A DNA stretch of 64,000 nt from Trichosphaerium sp. ATCC 40318. Taxonomy: Eukaryota > Discosea > Flabellinia > Trichosidae. The stretch is from the NCBI GenBank assembly GCA_038496445.1, contig JALMLS010000279.1, forward strand, positions 1 to 64,000, in the 5' to 3' direction. How positions within the stretch are numbered: position 1 is the first letter of the stretch; every line of letters begins with the position of its first letter. Shown here one piece after another: positions 43,080-57,079 of this stretch. The notes under the pieces are model-generated. The model saw only the letters and a list, made by a program, of their open reading frames with translations, was not told the origin of the DNA and searched no databases. The translations under genes were made by a program, and so were the position numbers.

Positions 43080-44488
43080 TTAGTTGGCCGTGTCCATATC
43101 GTCACCAGCAGCGAGGTCATCCTCATCAGGTACAAGATTTGAAATAAGCTGTTCAAGTCGCTCAGTAGAGTACATGCGGAATTTACCGTCTTCTCGTGAG
43201 ATGACACCAACTTCAACATTCTTTGCTTCAAGTTTTTCTTCCATAACCTGCTTCAATACGCTCAATGCCAAATTTTCTGCTTGCTCAATGGTCATGTCAT
43301 TGTATTTTTTGTACTCCTCCTCAAGTTGGGCTTGGGCACCTTCAGAACCAGATCCTAATGTAACATTAACAACTGCGCTTGATAAAAAAAAAAATAAAAA
43401 ACAATTTCGTGGATTGCAAACGCTATGTACAAACACAATGGCAGTTGTCAATACACCGTTGAGTTAATTCTTTTTCAAACACAAAATACAAATGACAAGA
43501 ACAAATTGCAAAAAAGAGCGCTGAAGCGTACCAATGGCTTTTGCTTTATAACGATACATTGTGCCAGAAGGATCAGCGTGGAAGAGACATGGACCAGTTT
43601 CATCTATACCGCCCAAAAGCAAAGCAACACCAAATGGCCTGCTCATCGCATCCTTCTCCTCTCTGTCTTCACCAAACCGCAAGGCAAGGTCGCAAATGGC
43701 TTGTGTGATGGATTCTAGTTTGATAGGCTCATCGTATGTAAAACGGTAGTTTTGTGCCTCTACACGAGCGTGTTCAACCAAAGTACGCGCATCAGCAATA
43801 AGCCCGCTCATGGCACAGCTAAAAAGCATGCACGTTAGTAAAGGTCGAAATGAGACTTTTGGTACGGCAAACACCAAATGATTACTTGTTAAAATACGAG
43901 CGTAAAACGCGATGACGGTTTTAACAAAAAAAGAAAAAAACAACAAAAAATTACTGACAATCAAAGTTTTTGGGTTTGCTGAACGCTGAAGTACCGCAAC
44001 TGTTAAATAGAACGTACCCAATATGTGTATCTATCTCTGTAATCTTTTCAATTGAAGAAGGGACGATCAAAGGCGAAGTGATACGTTTTTCAACCGCCAA
44101 TAAAACGCCTTCAGCTGCTTCGATTCCAAGAGCTGTTGTACCGAGCTAGTGCGAGTTAACGTCAAGGAATCTAGTGTCACAAACAACAGAAAGGCAAAAA
44201 CAAAAAAAAGCAACAAAGCAAGCTACAAAGTGTTTGAATTTAACCACAGTACGCGACGGTGTTTAAACGCACCTGGATTGCTTTTAGAGCGTATTCAACT
44301 TGAAATAAGCGACCCTCAGGAGAGAACGTATTAACACCACGATCATATTCGTTTCTAACACGATAAAATAAATGAGTACGCGACCAATAAATATTTATCA
44401 TCGACGAAGGCGTTGTTTGCCACCAAAACAACGCGAGAACGGTGGCGTCAAAGCGTTTAAATATTGCGACGTACCTTGCTAAAAACAT
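43080..44488 (-). CDS. PSMA5: 20S proteasome subunit alpha type-5
   Basis: The ATG at 44488 gives MFLAR, then an intron, then [126 protein letters not shown] and [20 protein letters not shown]. It ends in the acidic [13 protein letters not shown] before the TAA at 43080. This is the full alpha-5 signature, including the [22 protein letters not shown] N-terminus that shapes the gate. There are five or six introns. It forms the outer alpha ring of the 20S core with the other alpha subunits. It is divergent from the ribosomal gene at 44676. Confidence 0.97.
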
Positions 44489-44675
44489 TGTGTATCGTTC
44501 AAAATTATACCGACTCTCGAGTTGTTACTATTGTTTGATGCGAGGTGGCTAAGACTAAATGCTAACCAAAAATTTGTATGGTATTCAGCCGGCTAAGGTT
44601 TTTTACCAGCAAAAACTTAACCCAAGTAAAAACTTAATCTGTATCGTAAATTTTCTCAATTTTTTATCTAGCAAC

Positions 44676-45489
<814 letters not shown>

Positions 45490-45781
45490 ATAAATCATTG
45501 TAAAAAAAAAAATTTATTATCGCCCCCTCAGCTCAAATAAAATTAAAGCGCTTTGGAACACCATAATCTTGCTAGTTTGTTAGTGTCTAACCTCAACAAT
45601 GTCAACCAAGTTCTGTTAATATCAGTCTATGATTGACTCTGAAAATACAAATGTCAAGAAACTCACTTCGTTTTTTTTCACGTTTATTCTTCAATTCGCA
45701 AAAATCTGCACGTCAGACAAATGACCGTCGAGCCGTGTCTTTAATAACTTACGTTTCATTGCAATAGATAGTGGCATTTAA
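45490..45781. other. Intergenic AT-rich spacer
   Basis: About 290 bp separate RPS23 from the TPR gene. It has no coding potential, and probably contains the RPS23 3' end and the promoter of the next gene. Confidence 0.4.
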
Positions 45782-48503
45782 ATGATTTCACGTTATTGTT
45801 TGCGGCACTCAACAGTAACACCTCGTGTGATGCGCTTACGGGCAACTACGCACCACTGTAACAAATATCTCGCCAATACGCCTACACTTACGCCTAGAGT
45901 TAAAAACAACGTGCAGGGTAGCATAATTGCGCGTTACTACGCTCGACGACCAAAATATCCATCGTCTCCCAACGTAAATGTTGTTGGAAGCAAGTGTACG
46001 TACACGCGCATATGTAACAACGCTTGAGTCACGACATTAACACAATCCTAGGGCAGTACAACCAAACTCAGCTGGGCGCAAACGATGCAAATGCAGGTAA
46101 CGCTTCAGGACAAGAATACACACCAAGCTCGTCCAGACCACCAACGAAGAAAAAGAAAACCAAGAAGAAAAAAGTAGTAAAGTATGACACTTTTTGACAC
46201 TTTCACCTGTTTTCATAACCCGAAAATATTAAGGCCAGCGGTTAACCCTGATATTCACGAAGATGCAGTTGAACGATATAAAGAAGCTAGCGCCGTATAC
46301 GAGAAAGGTAAAGTAAAGGTAAGCCCATATTGTTTTGTTTGATTGATGCCATATATCTGTTAACACCAACAAACAAGCTCGCTGCGCGCAAGTACAATGA
46401 TATTATCAAAAAGTTTTCTAAAGTGAAGCACGGGGACTACATTTCTAAGGCATATGTTAACCTTGGGCTGCTGTATCGGTATAGCAAAAATTTCAATAAA
46501 TCTGCTGAATACTTTCATGAAGCTATTGTGCATTTGCGTAAGGTTACGCAATCGTCAATGAATGTAACTGATGAACAGGTATGCTTTTTTTCTTGTTTTT
46601 GTACTGCAATGCTATTGACACATTGTGACACGCCATATGCCTTATTTTTTTTTCAATAACAAAAAGAACAACTACTAAAAAAAAAAAAACCTGGAATAGG
46701 TATTTTGCCACTGGCATACTAACATCTACTAGTTTGAAATGCTAGCCACCGCTCACTATCAGATGGGGTTGTTATTTGAGCGGAAATCTCAGTACTCTCA
46801 CGCTGTTCTCCACTACGAAGAAGCGTTGGGATACAAGCCAGATAATAACATATTGTCATATCGTACAGCACAAATTTTACACATGAAATTGGGGCAAGAG
46901 ATGGAAGCTATCCCGCACTATGAGAAGACGCTGAAAGACAAAAAGTTTGGCATTCTGGTATGTAATGACCATTACAAAGACCCTTTCTGAAACTCACCTA
47001 GTCATACGCTCGCCTTGGCAAAATGTTTAGCTTAGTTGATTTACCGAGAGCTATTGAAATGTATGGATCCGCTCTTGCATTATGTGAGGCCAACCCGAAA
47101 CGCAGTCCGCTTGCTGACTACCACGTGAGTTTGTGCGGCTATCAGTATGTTTTTATAACTCGGATTTAGGCGCTTTATTATGATCTTGGAAAGTTATTAT
47201 TGAAAGATGGACAACACCAAAAAGCTGAAGCCTGTTTTGTCAATACATTAGAGCGTGATAAAGATGAAGGTAGGAAGTTTGCAGCGGCCCTTTCAATTGC
47301 TGAAGTGAAACTGTCTCAAAACGAAATGGAGGTACGTGGTTTTTTTTTCTTCTTGTTAGTCAGCTCTCGCTAACGGGAATATAGATGGCTATCGAGGCCT
47401 ATGAGTTCGCACTTAAGCTTCGGCCAAATACAGTAGCTGTAATGGAGAATATGGTTCAGTGCTATGCAGCAACAAATAACCCAGAATTGGCAATATCCTC
47501 GCTAGAAAAAGTCATTCGTGTACAGTTACAGTTTCATTTGATTATTTTCTGATTTTGTAAACCATAGTTGGCACCAACACTGGGGTATAACTATGCGCGA
47601 CTGGCACGTTTGTTGAGTGCATGTGGAAGGGATATTGATGCTATGAGTGTTGCACATAAGGCTTTAGATGTGGAAGCAAAAGACAGCGCTGGTTGTGCTT
47701 TCTTTATAGGTACTCCTGCTCGTTTTAATTTTCAGGAATAGCCCCTAACAGGTATTTTTAAGGCCAACAATTATACCATAACAAGCACTTTTTGGCATCT
47801 CTTCCATTTTTACAGAAAGCGATACACAACGCACCAGGACCAAAGCGTGAAGCGTATTATGATGAAGATGAAAAGGAGCGATCAAATTTACGCATTTACG
47901 AAGTATACGAACATGTTGGTGAAGCCATGTTTATAATTGGAAGAATTGTGCACGAGCAATTCGACCAAAAAGAATCAGCGCTTTATTACTATAATCGAAC
48001 ACTTGCATATGATGTTAAGCACGTTGGTACGGAGCACTTTTGGGCCGTTTATGCGTTAAATTTTTTTTCAAATCAAATGCATTGTCAACGTTTCAATTAA
48101 CAATGCAATTTAGGCGCACATTTACATCTTGGTATTCTATTGGAAAGTATGGGAAAGCCCAAAGAAGCTATTGAAAAGTTGAGGTGGGTGGTGGTCCAAC
48201 AACACGATAACCCAGCGGCATTCTTAGCCAATTATTGGCTTGGTGTCATATTTCTACAAAAACAAGATTACGGACTGGTACAAAAAACAAGTTATTAAAC
48301 AAGAAGGGCTAAACTAAATACAATTCTAGGCTATGCACTACTTTAAAAAGTCAGTAGGAAACAGGGAGCACGACCAGTGGAACATGCTCTTCAAATTGTA
48401 CAACAATATGGCAGCAACATGCGAACGCCTTGGTAGCATGGACGCAGCCTACCAGTATTTGGACCTTTCTGCGGAGGCAAAGCAAGCAACTAATAGTTCT
48501 TGA
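45782..48503 (+). CDS. Tetratricopeptide-repeat protein
   Basis: The exons encode a solenoid of at least ten TPR units: AVERYKEASAVYEKGKVK, AYVNLGLLYRYSKNFNKSAE, AHYQMGLLFERKSQYSHAVL, YDLGKLLLKDGQHQKAEACF, AIEAYEFALKLRPNTVAVME, YARLARLLSACGRDIDAM, HLHLGILLESMGKPKEAIE, YWLGVIFLQKQDYGLAMHYF. The C-terminus (YQYLDLSAEAKQATNSS) ends at the TGA at 48501. A lysine-rich stretch (KKKKTKKKKVV) precedes the TPRs. The chosen start, the ATG at 45782, gives a basic N-terminus joined by an intron near 45995 and is uncertain; a start nearer 46020 is possible. The TPR arrangement is reminiscent of ciliary or assembly scaffolds such as BBS4, but no diagnostic motif supports a name. Confidence 0.75.
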
Positions 48504-48705
48504 ACCAACAATCGAGGTGGTGACCGTTCAAAGAGGAGATGTTTTTACTAGGGGATGGTTGAATGTACAAAGAAATTAATAATAAAGTAACCTCAGATTG
48601 GGAAATTGCTGTTAGTATAAATTGAAAACTGTTTTAGGTACACTAATTAGCTTTGTTTATTTACAAGTTTTAATTTTTCTGTATTCTCTTCAATGTGCTG
48701 CTTTT

Positions 48706-50997
48706 TTAAGCGCATGACTTAGCCAAAACCTGACGCTCGTAATCTTGTAAGTCTTTAGGTTCTGTCACACAATCAGAATGTCCAAATCGCTGTACCAGTT
48801 CTTCAAATATTTCTTTGGAATGCTTTTCATAGCCCTTCTTGCCTGTGATGAATTGAAGAATAGTACGGTAAGATAAAGAATTGGCTGGACAACGTCCGCT
48901 CTTTCGTATTTTTTGAAAGACCTTGAATCCCTTGTCCAGCATAGAAAACGAACAGTACATCTTTATGAAATTGTTTGTGGCATGTACGCACGGTATGGTG
49001 GTTTTATCGTCTTGGCAAGCCTTGAATGCCTCTAGCGCTTTGGGTTTCTTGCCTTTATCAGTATAAGCTCCCGCCATTGCCCCGTGAGCTTCAGCGTATA
49101 GATGAACATTTTTAAGAGTTTTATACGTTACCACAGCCATGGAAAAATCACCGTACTGTGCTAAAATAGTAACGAGATTGCTGTTACACAATGAGAGTGG
49201 GAATTTTAGCAACATGCTATCGTAGCATTTATAAGCGTTGAGCCATTTGCCATTCTTTGCATATCCGCGAAGCAACGCAACATGAGCTGCCTCTGCAGGA
49301 TAACTTTGCTCTGACTTGGAAGCGTTGAAAAAAGCAATCATCTCATTTATCATCCCACGGTCTCCATAGTACTTGATGAAAATAGCATAAATTTTGTCAT
49401 TCGGAAGGGTCTTTCTGGAACGTTTCATTTCTTGGTAGAATTGAAATGCTCCATTAGTGTTGTCTTGATCAAGCATGCTCTTGATGAGCCAAAAGTAAGT
49501 AAATCTGTCCGGTCTAATCTTATTCATAGCGACAGCATACAAAGTGACAGCTTCATTGGCCTTACTGTGTGTAACGCAAGCTTTTAGAATGGCATTGAAC
49601 AAATGGGTGTTGATGGTGACAGGGCTCTTCTTAAACGATTTAAAGTGGCGCTCTGCCATCTCAAAATTCCATGTGGCGTATGCATCAATTACAGAGGCAT
49701 AAATTAGAGTGTCTGGTCTGGGTCCTCTTTTCTTTAGCTCGTTAAAAAGTGTTTCTACCATTAGCATATTCCAAGCTTTTCCAAAATACTCAATGAGCTG
49801 TCTGTATGTGTTGAGGACTGACACCCGCTCGGTTTTAAGAAATCTCGACCGTATTTCCTCAAGTATTTCAAGGCTAGAAGTAATATCATCATGTTTTAGA
49901 GCTAGTGTGAGAACTCGCTGATAAGTGTTAAATTCCAAAATATGTCCTTTTTTCTCGAGGTCTTTAATGAGCTGTAGAGCAAGCTCAATCCCGCCACTCT
50001 CTCCATACTTCACTACCATTGTTGTGTACATTTGTTTGCTTGGCGTAAAGTGGGCTTTCGTGGCAAGGCGAAAGATATCTTCAACTTGTTCTTTTGTAGA
50101 AGCTGTTTTGAGACAATAGTTAAATGTTGTTATATCCTTCACGTGCTTTTGGGAGACAAGCTTGATCAGTTCATCTCGCAGGAAGGCGTAATCTTCCACC
50201 ATCTTGCACGTTGCAACAAAGGCTCCTTCTATATCTCTAGCATTTTGGTTCTTGACCTTCCGTAAATACCACTTTTTAGCTCTTTTCTCTACCGGGAAAA
50301 TATTAGTTTTCGGTTCTGTTCTTCAAGCTCTTTTTTTTTTATTGATGTGAAACAAACAAAACTCCAACCAGCTGTTGTCCGTACCTTTAAGTTCAGCGAA
50401 GAATTCTTCAGTAACCAATTTTTCTTCCTTGATGTCTAGAGAGTAACTAGGAAAAGCAGACATCAGTCCTTTTTTGACGGGCATGTAAGGACGAGGTTTG
50501 ATTGGTATACGCTTTTTCTTCGTTTCCTCAGCAGTAAGCCCAGACGCGGATGGCTCACGTGGCAAGCACGAAGCAGCTGACCCGGATTCGCACTCAACCT
50601 CCTCACTATCATGTACGCTACTAGGGTTCTTTTTAAACGCCTCTTGTCTGTGGTTTTGTTCCTTGATAAACGCTTGGGTAAATGGATGCTCCCTTGGCGG
50701 CTTCACCAACTTGTTTGCTAGCCCAGGGTCTATTGACTCCTGTAATGTAGGCACATAGTCAATGTCATCTTTTTCTGGTTTTTCTGAAAAACCCTTCTTG
50801 TTTCGTTGTCTGTACGAACGGGGCGTATCATCTTCGAAAGCGTTTGGTAATGCTGCAGTGCTGATGTATATTCGCTAAAAACCGTTAAAATAGGGTAAAG
50901 TGCGCTTGCAACGTGCGTTTCGTTCTTTTTGGGTAGTTTTAGAGGGATCATAGCGGCGTATACGTTTAAGTGTACTGAAGGTGCTAAATCGTAACAT
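48706..50997 (-). CDS. Mitochondrial pentatricopeptide-repeat protein
   Basis: The ATG at 50997 opens a strong mitochondrial targeting peptide (MLRFSTFSTLKRIRRYDPSK). A short intron joins this to PLPNAFEDDTPRSYRQRNKK and then to YVPTLQESIDPGLANKLVK. A second intron (about 50385-50290) leads to a long final exon with about twelve PPR motifs of 35 residues: TFNYCLKTASTKEQVEDIFR, MYTTMVVKYGESGGIELALQ, TYQRVLTLALKHDDITSSLE, LIYASVIDAYATWNFEMAER, HLFNAILKACVTHSKANEAV, YAIFIKYYGDRGMINEMIAF. It ends at the stop at 48706. PPR proteins bind organellar RNA; the target here is unknown. The gene is convergent with the TPR gene. Confidence 0.9.
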
Positions 50998-51086
50998 GAT
51001 GGCGCGTTTGGGTCACTTGAGGAGCTTTTAATGTGCATTAGGGTACATTAACAATAATTTTTCTTACCCTTCGCGTATTTTGAGCT

Positions 51087-54000
51087 ATGCACGCTGTCAA
51101 AAAATGCCAAGTGTAAGAATCAGTTCACCGAGGGCGTCCAAACAAATTTGTACTTTCGATTCTTGAAAATAACTGTTTTGCGTACGCGAATGAAAACAGT
51201 TTGTATATCAGCAAACACCTAACGTTGTAGGCCTCGGAACATGGTGAAATAAAGCTAAAATGCCGTTTTGAGATTCAAAGGATTTCTCTTTTTCCGGAAT
51301 ACTGGCCAAAAGCGGTTTCTACAAAGCGTGTAACCCGAGATATATTTGTGGCTCCGACTAACAAACCTACCAAGTTGTTGTTTTTTTTTTTGTTTTTTTT
51401 TTTTGGGCAATGTGCACTATTCACTTTACGCTGTCATCGAGTTGTTGCGGAGTCAGTCGCGTTGCGAACAGAAACCACCTACAATATGCAAAAGGTGCAA
51501 AAGGTACTTAGTAGGAGTTATGTAGTAGAAGAATACGTCGCTTTATTGACGATTAGTTTTGAGTTTTTACAAAACTAACAATTGTTATTTTTTGAAAGAA
51601 ATTTATACTGTATGTATTTATAACGCTATTGTACTAGCGTTCAAGGTCTCTCAGTTCTGTTCCGAGCAAAAAACATAAACGAAAGAAAACAGGCAGTCTC
51701 TTTCACGTGCTCAAGAAGAAGCATAATAGGAAGAACTCTAAATCTCTAAGTATTAGTTTGGACAGCAGTTTTTCAAGCGATGATTGTAGCGATATTCTTT
51801 ATATTCAGAGCTTGTTTCGGCGATACTACGCAATGGCGAACCCTCCAACGCGATCGCGATCATCTACGCCCACTACGACAGTCCGTCCCGTACCTCCACC
51901 TCCAATAAATCCGCCAGTGAGTCCACCACCAAGAAAGCCCGTACCCAAGGAAGCAGGTACTACCCAAAAAAAAAAAAACTAACAAAACATCACGTGATTT
52001 TACACTCAACTTTTATTTTCTATCATCGCAAAAAAATATATTACTGTTTCATCATATTCTTGCAATGAATTGAACGTTCAAAAACGCCACAGCAACCAAA
52101 AAGTTTTTAAGGCTTTTTAATTTGCAATGCTTATTTCGTACACTCCCAATCACGTGTTCGTATGAGCTGGAGTATGAAATAGAAAAGTTTATGGCGCAAA
52201 ACATCATTTTCCAAAAAGTAATTAACGCATTTGGCGCATGCACTGACCACTTTATTACTCTAGTTATGGGCGGTTTAATGCCACCAAAACCGGCGCGCCC
52301 TCGTGTGAGATCGTGTACAACCTCACCATTAAATGTAAACGAATGGGAAGATGTTTCTGACAATGGATCGCAGCAAGAAGTTAAATGGTACTTCAAGAAA
52401 TGTTCCAAGATATTTTACTTATACACTATTGAGGTGGCCACCACCGCAACTTATGGAAGATGATAGGTAACCCCCTTTTAATTACCCCCACGTTATTTGT
52501 TTTATTATTTTTATGTAAAACTTAACCAAATGTTATAGTATGGGTTCAGATATTGAAGCAGAGTCTGCGAGTATCTCAAGGTCTTTGACGCCATATTTGG
52601 CATCTGATGACTATATGGAAAAATTAATTATATGTCAACGCACAGTACGACGGTGGGTGTTCGTTCGCAGGGTCCGCGCTAGAGGTGAGTTCTATTATGT
52701 TCACAAACAAGCTCAATACCATTTAGTAAAAATGTCTCGACAGCGTCGGTGTATACTAGCAGAGATTTTTGAAACAGAAGAACAATATTTGGCGAACCTA
52801 AAGGTCGTTAGAGATGTTTGGAAAGTAGGACTGAGTTTCTACTTGACTGATAATGAAGACAAGGTGATTTTTTTTAATTCTTTTTTTTTTTAGAGGGTTT
52901 TACTCAGCATACTAATTTGCACTAGCTTCTATTCGGAGATATCCTAGTACTACTACAAATACATACGCAGCTTTATAGAGATTTATGCGATGCTTGTGGT
53001 GAGCATCTTTCGCAGTGCACACCGTACACTCAGATAGGTAAAATATTTGTTGAGTTTGGTGATTTTCTAAAGATCTATGCGCCATATTGGTACGTCTTAG
53101 CACGTGTTGGGTTTTTTTAACCTTCCCATTTTTTTAAACTTTATTCCGTTATTAATTATCATGTAGTAATCGATATAAGTACGTACAAAACAAGTCGTGT
53201 ATTAAAAGGTTGTATTAACAAAAAAAAGCGAGGTAACGCAGCTTATCCGACGACTAACAAAAGAAAACAAAAAATTTGGGTATGCCTTGCAGGTACGATA
53301 AAATCGACGAGACTATTGCCTAATCAGAAACAAAGAGCTTAATGTCTAAATATGAATGTGGCGGACGTAGCTTAGAGTCATTCTTAATCATGCCTGTACA
53401 AAGAGTGCGTATCCGTTCTAATGATGAACTTCGATAGTCACGTGTCTGATCTGTTTCTATAGGTTCCGAGAATAAACATGCTTATAGATCAATTACTAAA
53501 ACATACATGGGAAACACACCCAGATAAACTGGTCCTCACAAGCGCGGTAAGGAGCAAAGTCCCTGAGGAGATTTATACGCTATTGTTCTATAGTTTATTT
53601 TATTTTTAGGCTTCAAAAATTTTACTTACAGCAGAGCATATTAACGAACAGAAACGAAAGAATGAAAATATATTTAAAGTACATGATATAGCATCAACTA
53701 TAAATGGTTTACCTAAAAATACAGTACGCGTTGTCAACAAAAAAAAAAATCACGTGCCTTTTCTCTAACAATCCCTTCTACAGGAAATTTTTCAATTAGG
53801 CAGAACATTCATAAAAGAAGGTCCTGTTATAGAGTACTCAGAGAGCTCATTAGAAACAAGCACATACTATTTATTTCTATTTAATGATTGCATTTATTGG
53901 ACACGCCATAAGAAAGGTACTTAGTACCTCTAAAAGGAAGTAATCTAACCGTTTATCTTTCAGATAAATGGGATTTTGTAATGGCGAACTTTTTTGCTTC

Positions 54001-54802
54001 TTCAAGCATTTTTAAAGCTGGAAAGATAGAACGTAATGGATTGCCTGCATTAACAATAGAGACTGGTAATGGTTTGTTTAATATTTCTGGTAAAACAGAG
54101 AAAGAGACTATGGAGTGGCTAGCCGCCATTGATGAATGCGCGAGGTTCCCAATTACTTTACCTCGAATTGCAAAACGTGAGTTCTTTCACCTTTCCATTG
54201 CATTGCCTTTTTGACTCACTTGATAATCTACAGCTGAATATGACAATTTGGAACAAAGTTGTAAACCGCACAAACGTCAATCGTCACTGACACGAACGAC
54301 ATCAAAGGGACAGCTAAGAGGCCGAATAACTCGAACATTTTCTACAAATAATGTACAAAGAAATAGAACAAGATCTAGTGCGATTACAATGAAGCCACCA
54401 AGCCCCAAACCTGGTAGAAGTGCGTAGACGTACAGTAAAACGTGGTGTAATCTTATGTTGTATAGACGGACTCGCAAACTCCGATTTTCAAGTGACTGAT
54501 ACAGAAAAGAAACGACAGACTATGAAACGAACATTTTCGCTTAAATTCGATCGTGGGCAGGTATCTAAAAGTCATAAAGATAAAAAAGAATTAGCCCAAG
54601 AAAAGAAGCTAGCCAAAAAGAATAAGAAGGCTAGTGAGAAAGAAGCAAAAAAAGAGTCCGGAAAGAAGCTCAAGCGCAAGTTCTCCATGAAAGGTAATCC
54701 AATCAAAATAATTTATGGTTTTTTAAGTGAATAATAAAATTCTCACTGTCGATGATAGGTATGGACAGAAAGATGATAAAGCGAAAGGATGATAAAAACT
54801 GA
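51087..54802 (+). CDS. Dbl-family Rho guanine-nucleotide exchange factor (DH-PH)
   Basis: The N-terminal exons are hand-fitted from the ATG at 51087. They include KLKCRFEIQRISLFPEYWPK, a Ser/Lys-rich stretch, an IQ-like motif (YIQSLFRRYYAM) and a proline-rich linker (PVPPPPINPPVSPPPRKPVP). The DH domain starts with RRCILAEIFETEEQYLANLK, continues through LLFGDILVLLQIHTQLYRDL, KIFVEFGDFLKIYAPY and SLESFLIMPVQRVPRINML (the conserved CR3 helix), and ends IDQLLKHT. A PH domain follows: IFQLGRTFIKEGPVIEYSES, TYYLFLFNDCIYWTRHKK, FVMANFFASSSIFKAGKIER, KETMEWLAAIDECAR. The tail is strongly basic (KLAKKNKKASEKEAKKESGK) up to the TGA at 54800. It activates a Rho-family GTPase, probably in actin control. 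The exon between 53160 and 53340 is the least certain part. Confidence 0.85.
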
Positions 54803-55132
54803 CTGTCTATAAATGTATCAATAAATAAACTGTAGAAATTGTAAGTAATCGCATCAATATTAACATCAAGAAGATTTTACGTTACCACTCAAACCAGTCA
54901 CTAACAAACAAACTCCTACTTAAACAAAGCGTGGTAACATTTTATCCTTCGTGTAGTACAATGACACATTGCTTCAACAAAGAGATGAGAATGTATTTCA
55001 CTTTGTGACACGCCTTCAACGATGCAATAATGTTGGATACAGGAAGCTACTTTGTACAAACACTAACATTTCGTCAAAACAAGGTTTTTAAACACGGAGG
55101 ACAGCTAGCTATCAAACATGAGATGTGTTTAT
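54803..55132. other. Convergent intergenic region
   Basis: 330 bp between convergent 3' ends. No reading frame or repeat of note. Confidence 0.5.
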
Positions 55133-55909
55133 TTACTTCATAAATTCTTTCCAATACTCTTCATCAAATATTCTAAACCATAAGTGAATAACACAGCATT
55201 CTTTTAGCAACGTACTGGTTGTCCCAATCTGGAAAGGCACGTGCCCACTCTGCCTTGTCTACCTTCCCCAAGTACTTACCATTCTCGTACTTGCCTTTCA
55301 TAGAGCGAGAGTGCTCAGCAAATGTAACCTTACCAAGACCATGCTTTTCATCGTCCTAGCAGAAGTATAAGACAGACTTTAACTATTTGCACTCATTGCA
55401 CGCCTTCCAGTAACCAACATAAGCATCTCCGGAAGGACTCAACCATTCACCATAACCGTTACGCTTGCCATTCTCCCAAGCGCCTACATACCTACCGTCT
55501 GTGCCCTAAAACAAGGCGTGTGTCAAGTGACGCCAGTAAACCGCTGAAAAGCAATGCGAGGTAGTAAACAACGTACATCTAGCCTTCCTTTACCGTGTCT
55601 ACGGCCTTCTTTCCATTCACCTTTGTAAACGCCACTTCCTCTGTACCAATATGTACCAACTCCTTCTTGCACGTTATTTGCCCAATCCCCGTCATAACTA
55701 TCACCATTTACATACACGAAATACCCTTTGCCATGTTTTTTTCCGGCGGTTAGAAACCCTTCGTATCTAACTTGTGTTATGCCGTAGCTGTTATTTGTAG
55801 CGCACCTATCGCCATTCAAGTAAGTGTAAACTCCTTCGCCTTCTGGCATGTTGTTAGCATCGACGTCTCCCTCAAAAACATCACCGTTTTCAAGAGCGTG
55901 TAGTGCCAT
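55133..55909 (-). CDS. MORN-repeat protein
   Basis: The ATG at 55909 gives MALHALENGDVFEGDVDANN. Classic MORN units follow: PEGEGVYTYLNGDRC, YEGFLTAGKKHGKGYFVYVN, GDSYDGDWANNVQEGVGTYW, VYKGEWKEGRRHGKGRL. After two introns come GTDGRYVGAWENGKRNGYGE and GDAYVGYWK, DDEKHGLGKVTFAEHSRSMK and GKYLGKVDKAEWARAFPDWD. A last intron joins CA|A to IFDEEYWKEFMK and the TAA at 55133. MORN repeats often bind lipids or scaffold membranes and axonemal parts; which applies here is unknown. All splices keep frame. Confidence 0.85.
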
Positions 55910-56093
55910 GGTTTTCAGTCAGTTACAAAAAGCAGTTAAGCACTACAGTGTACGAAAGCACCTTTTCAAAACAATATTTAGCGTAGCAACGTACCGCGCC
56001 ATCGGCTTCCTCAAAAAACCGGTAACACGCAAAGTTTTCGCAAAACTATAATACCCAACCAAAAAAGACCCAAATTATTATTTTTTGGCAACG

Positions 56094-57079
56094 ATGGACA
56101 TCCCTGAGATATTTAAAGAGGTCATTTGTTTTACCCGAGAATTCAACTTACATTAACTCTTTACACAGGCCCGAAGACGCGACAATCAACACGCCAAGGA
56201 TTCGTTCGAGCTTATACGGTCGTACGTTGAGTTTTTGCTTGAAATTGAAGAGCCACATAAAAGATGGGAAACAATAAACTGGGAAACGGATGCATCAACT
56301 GCTGTCAGTAAAGCCAAAGCATCAAACAAGTTTTTGATTGTAGAGAACTGCGCAATGTACAACGGTGACGCAAACTGCCCCATCGCTTGTTTAGGAGGTA
56401 CGTAGCATCAACGCCAGTATAAACATACACGCGCCGTCAGAGAATAACCCATTTCATTTAGCACGTGTACTACGTTGTTCGATACTTTCGGATCCACAGG
56501 TCATAGACGTAATCAATAGAGAATTCATAGCACTCAAAGTAAACCTCACAACAGACGGATTTCCTAAGGACCTGGATGGTTTGAACGGTATAAGGCAGCT
56601 TTACAAACAAGAAAGCACAAAGACACAAAGAAATCATCACAATTTAGCCATCTTGTCGCCTAACGGCGAACACAGGTAACCCAATTTTTTTGTTTTACAC
56701 AGGAAACGGTTTTTTTTTAATTGTAATATTCCCATTTAGGCTTGGTGATATAGACACGTATCGGCACACGTTTATTGAAGACTTATCTTATGAGTACTTT
56801 AATAAGACATTAGTGTCCGCACGTGAACGTTGGAGAATTGTACAAGAGACAAATAAACATTTTGAACGGTTCAGACTGTGGGAGGGCGTTAAAGGTGTTG
56901 CACGACTCACCAAGGAGGGTATTGCAGAAGGTGGCAGTAAGCTAAAAGCTGTGGCTATATTGGCTTCTCGGGCGAGAGCCGCGAACTTCGATGATGAGGC
57001 ATTCCACAAGCTCGAGAAAACTGGATTGTTAGGTATTGTCGAGATTGGTAAAAAGCCAAAAAAAATAATATTTGCGTAG
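56094..57079 (+). CDS. Thioredoxin-fold-like protein
   Basis: The ATG at 56094 gives MDIPEIFKE, an intron, then RRDNQHAKDSFELIRSYVEF. The core reads WETDASTAVSKAKASNKFLI, VENCAMYNGDANCPIACLG, VLRCSILSDPQVIDVINREF and IALKVNLTTDGFP, then NLAILSPNGEHRLG. This follows the thioredoxin_7/DUF255-like layout: W..~A...AK...K-hydrophobic strand, a Cys pair, d..v..~in..F(V/I).~kvn, a P, and a strand ending in PnG. The usual C-x-x-C is replaced by a spaced cysteine pattern (NCAMYNGDANCPIAC), so redox activity is doubtful. A C-terminal helical part (SARERWRIVQETNKHFERFR) ends at the TAG at 57077. The fold call is by pattern only. Confidence 0.6.

Noticed and set aside
45782-48503. Naming the TPR gene BBS4
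   Set aside because: Only generic TPR patterns are visible; no BBS4-specific segment was recognised.
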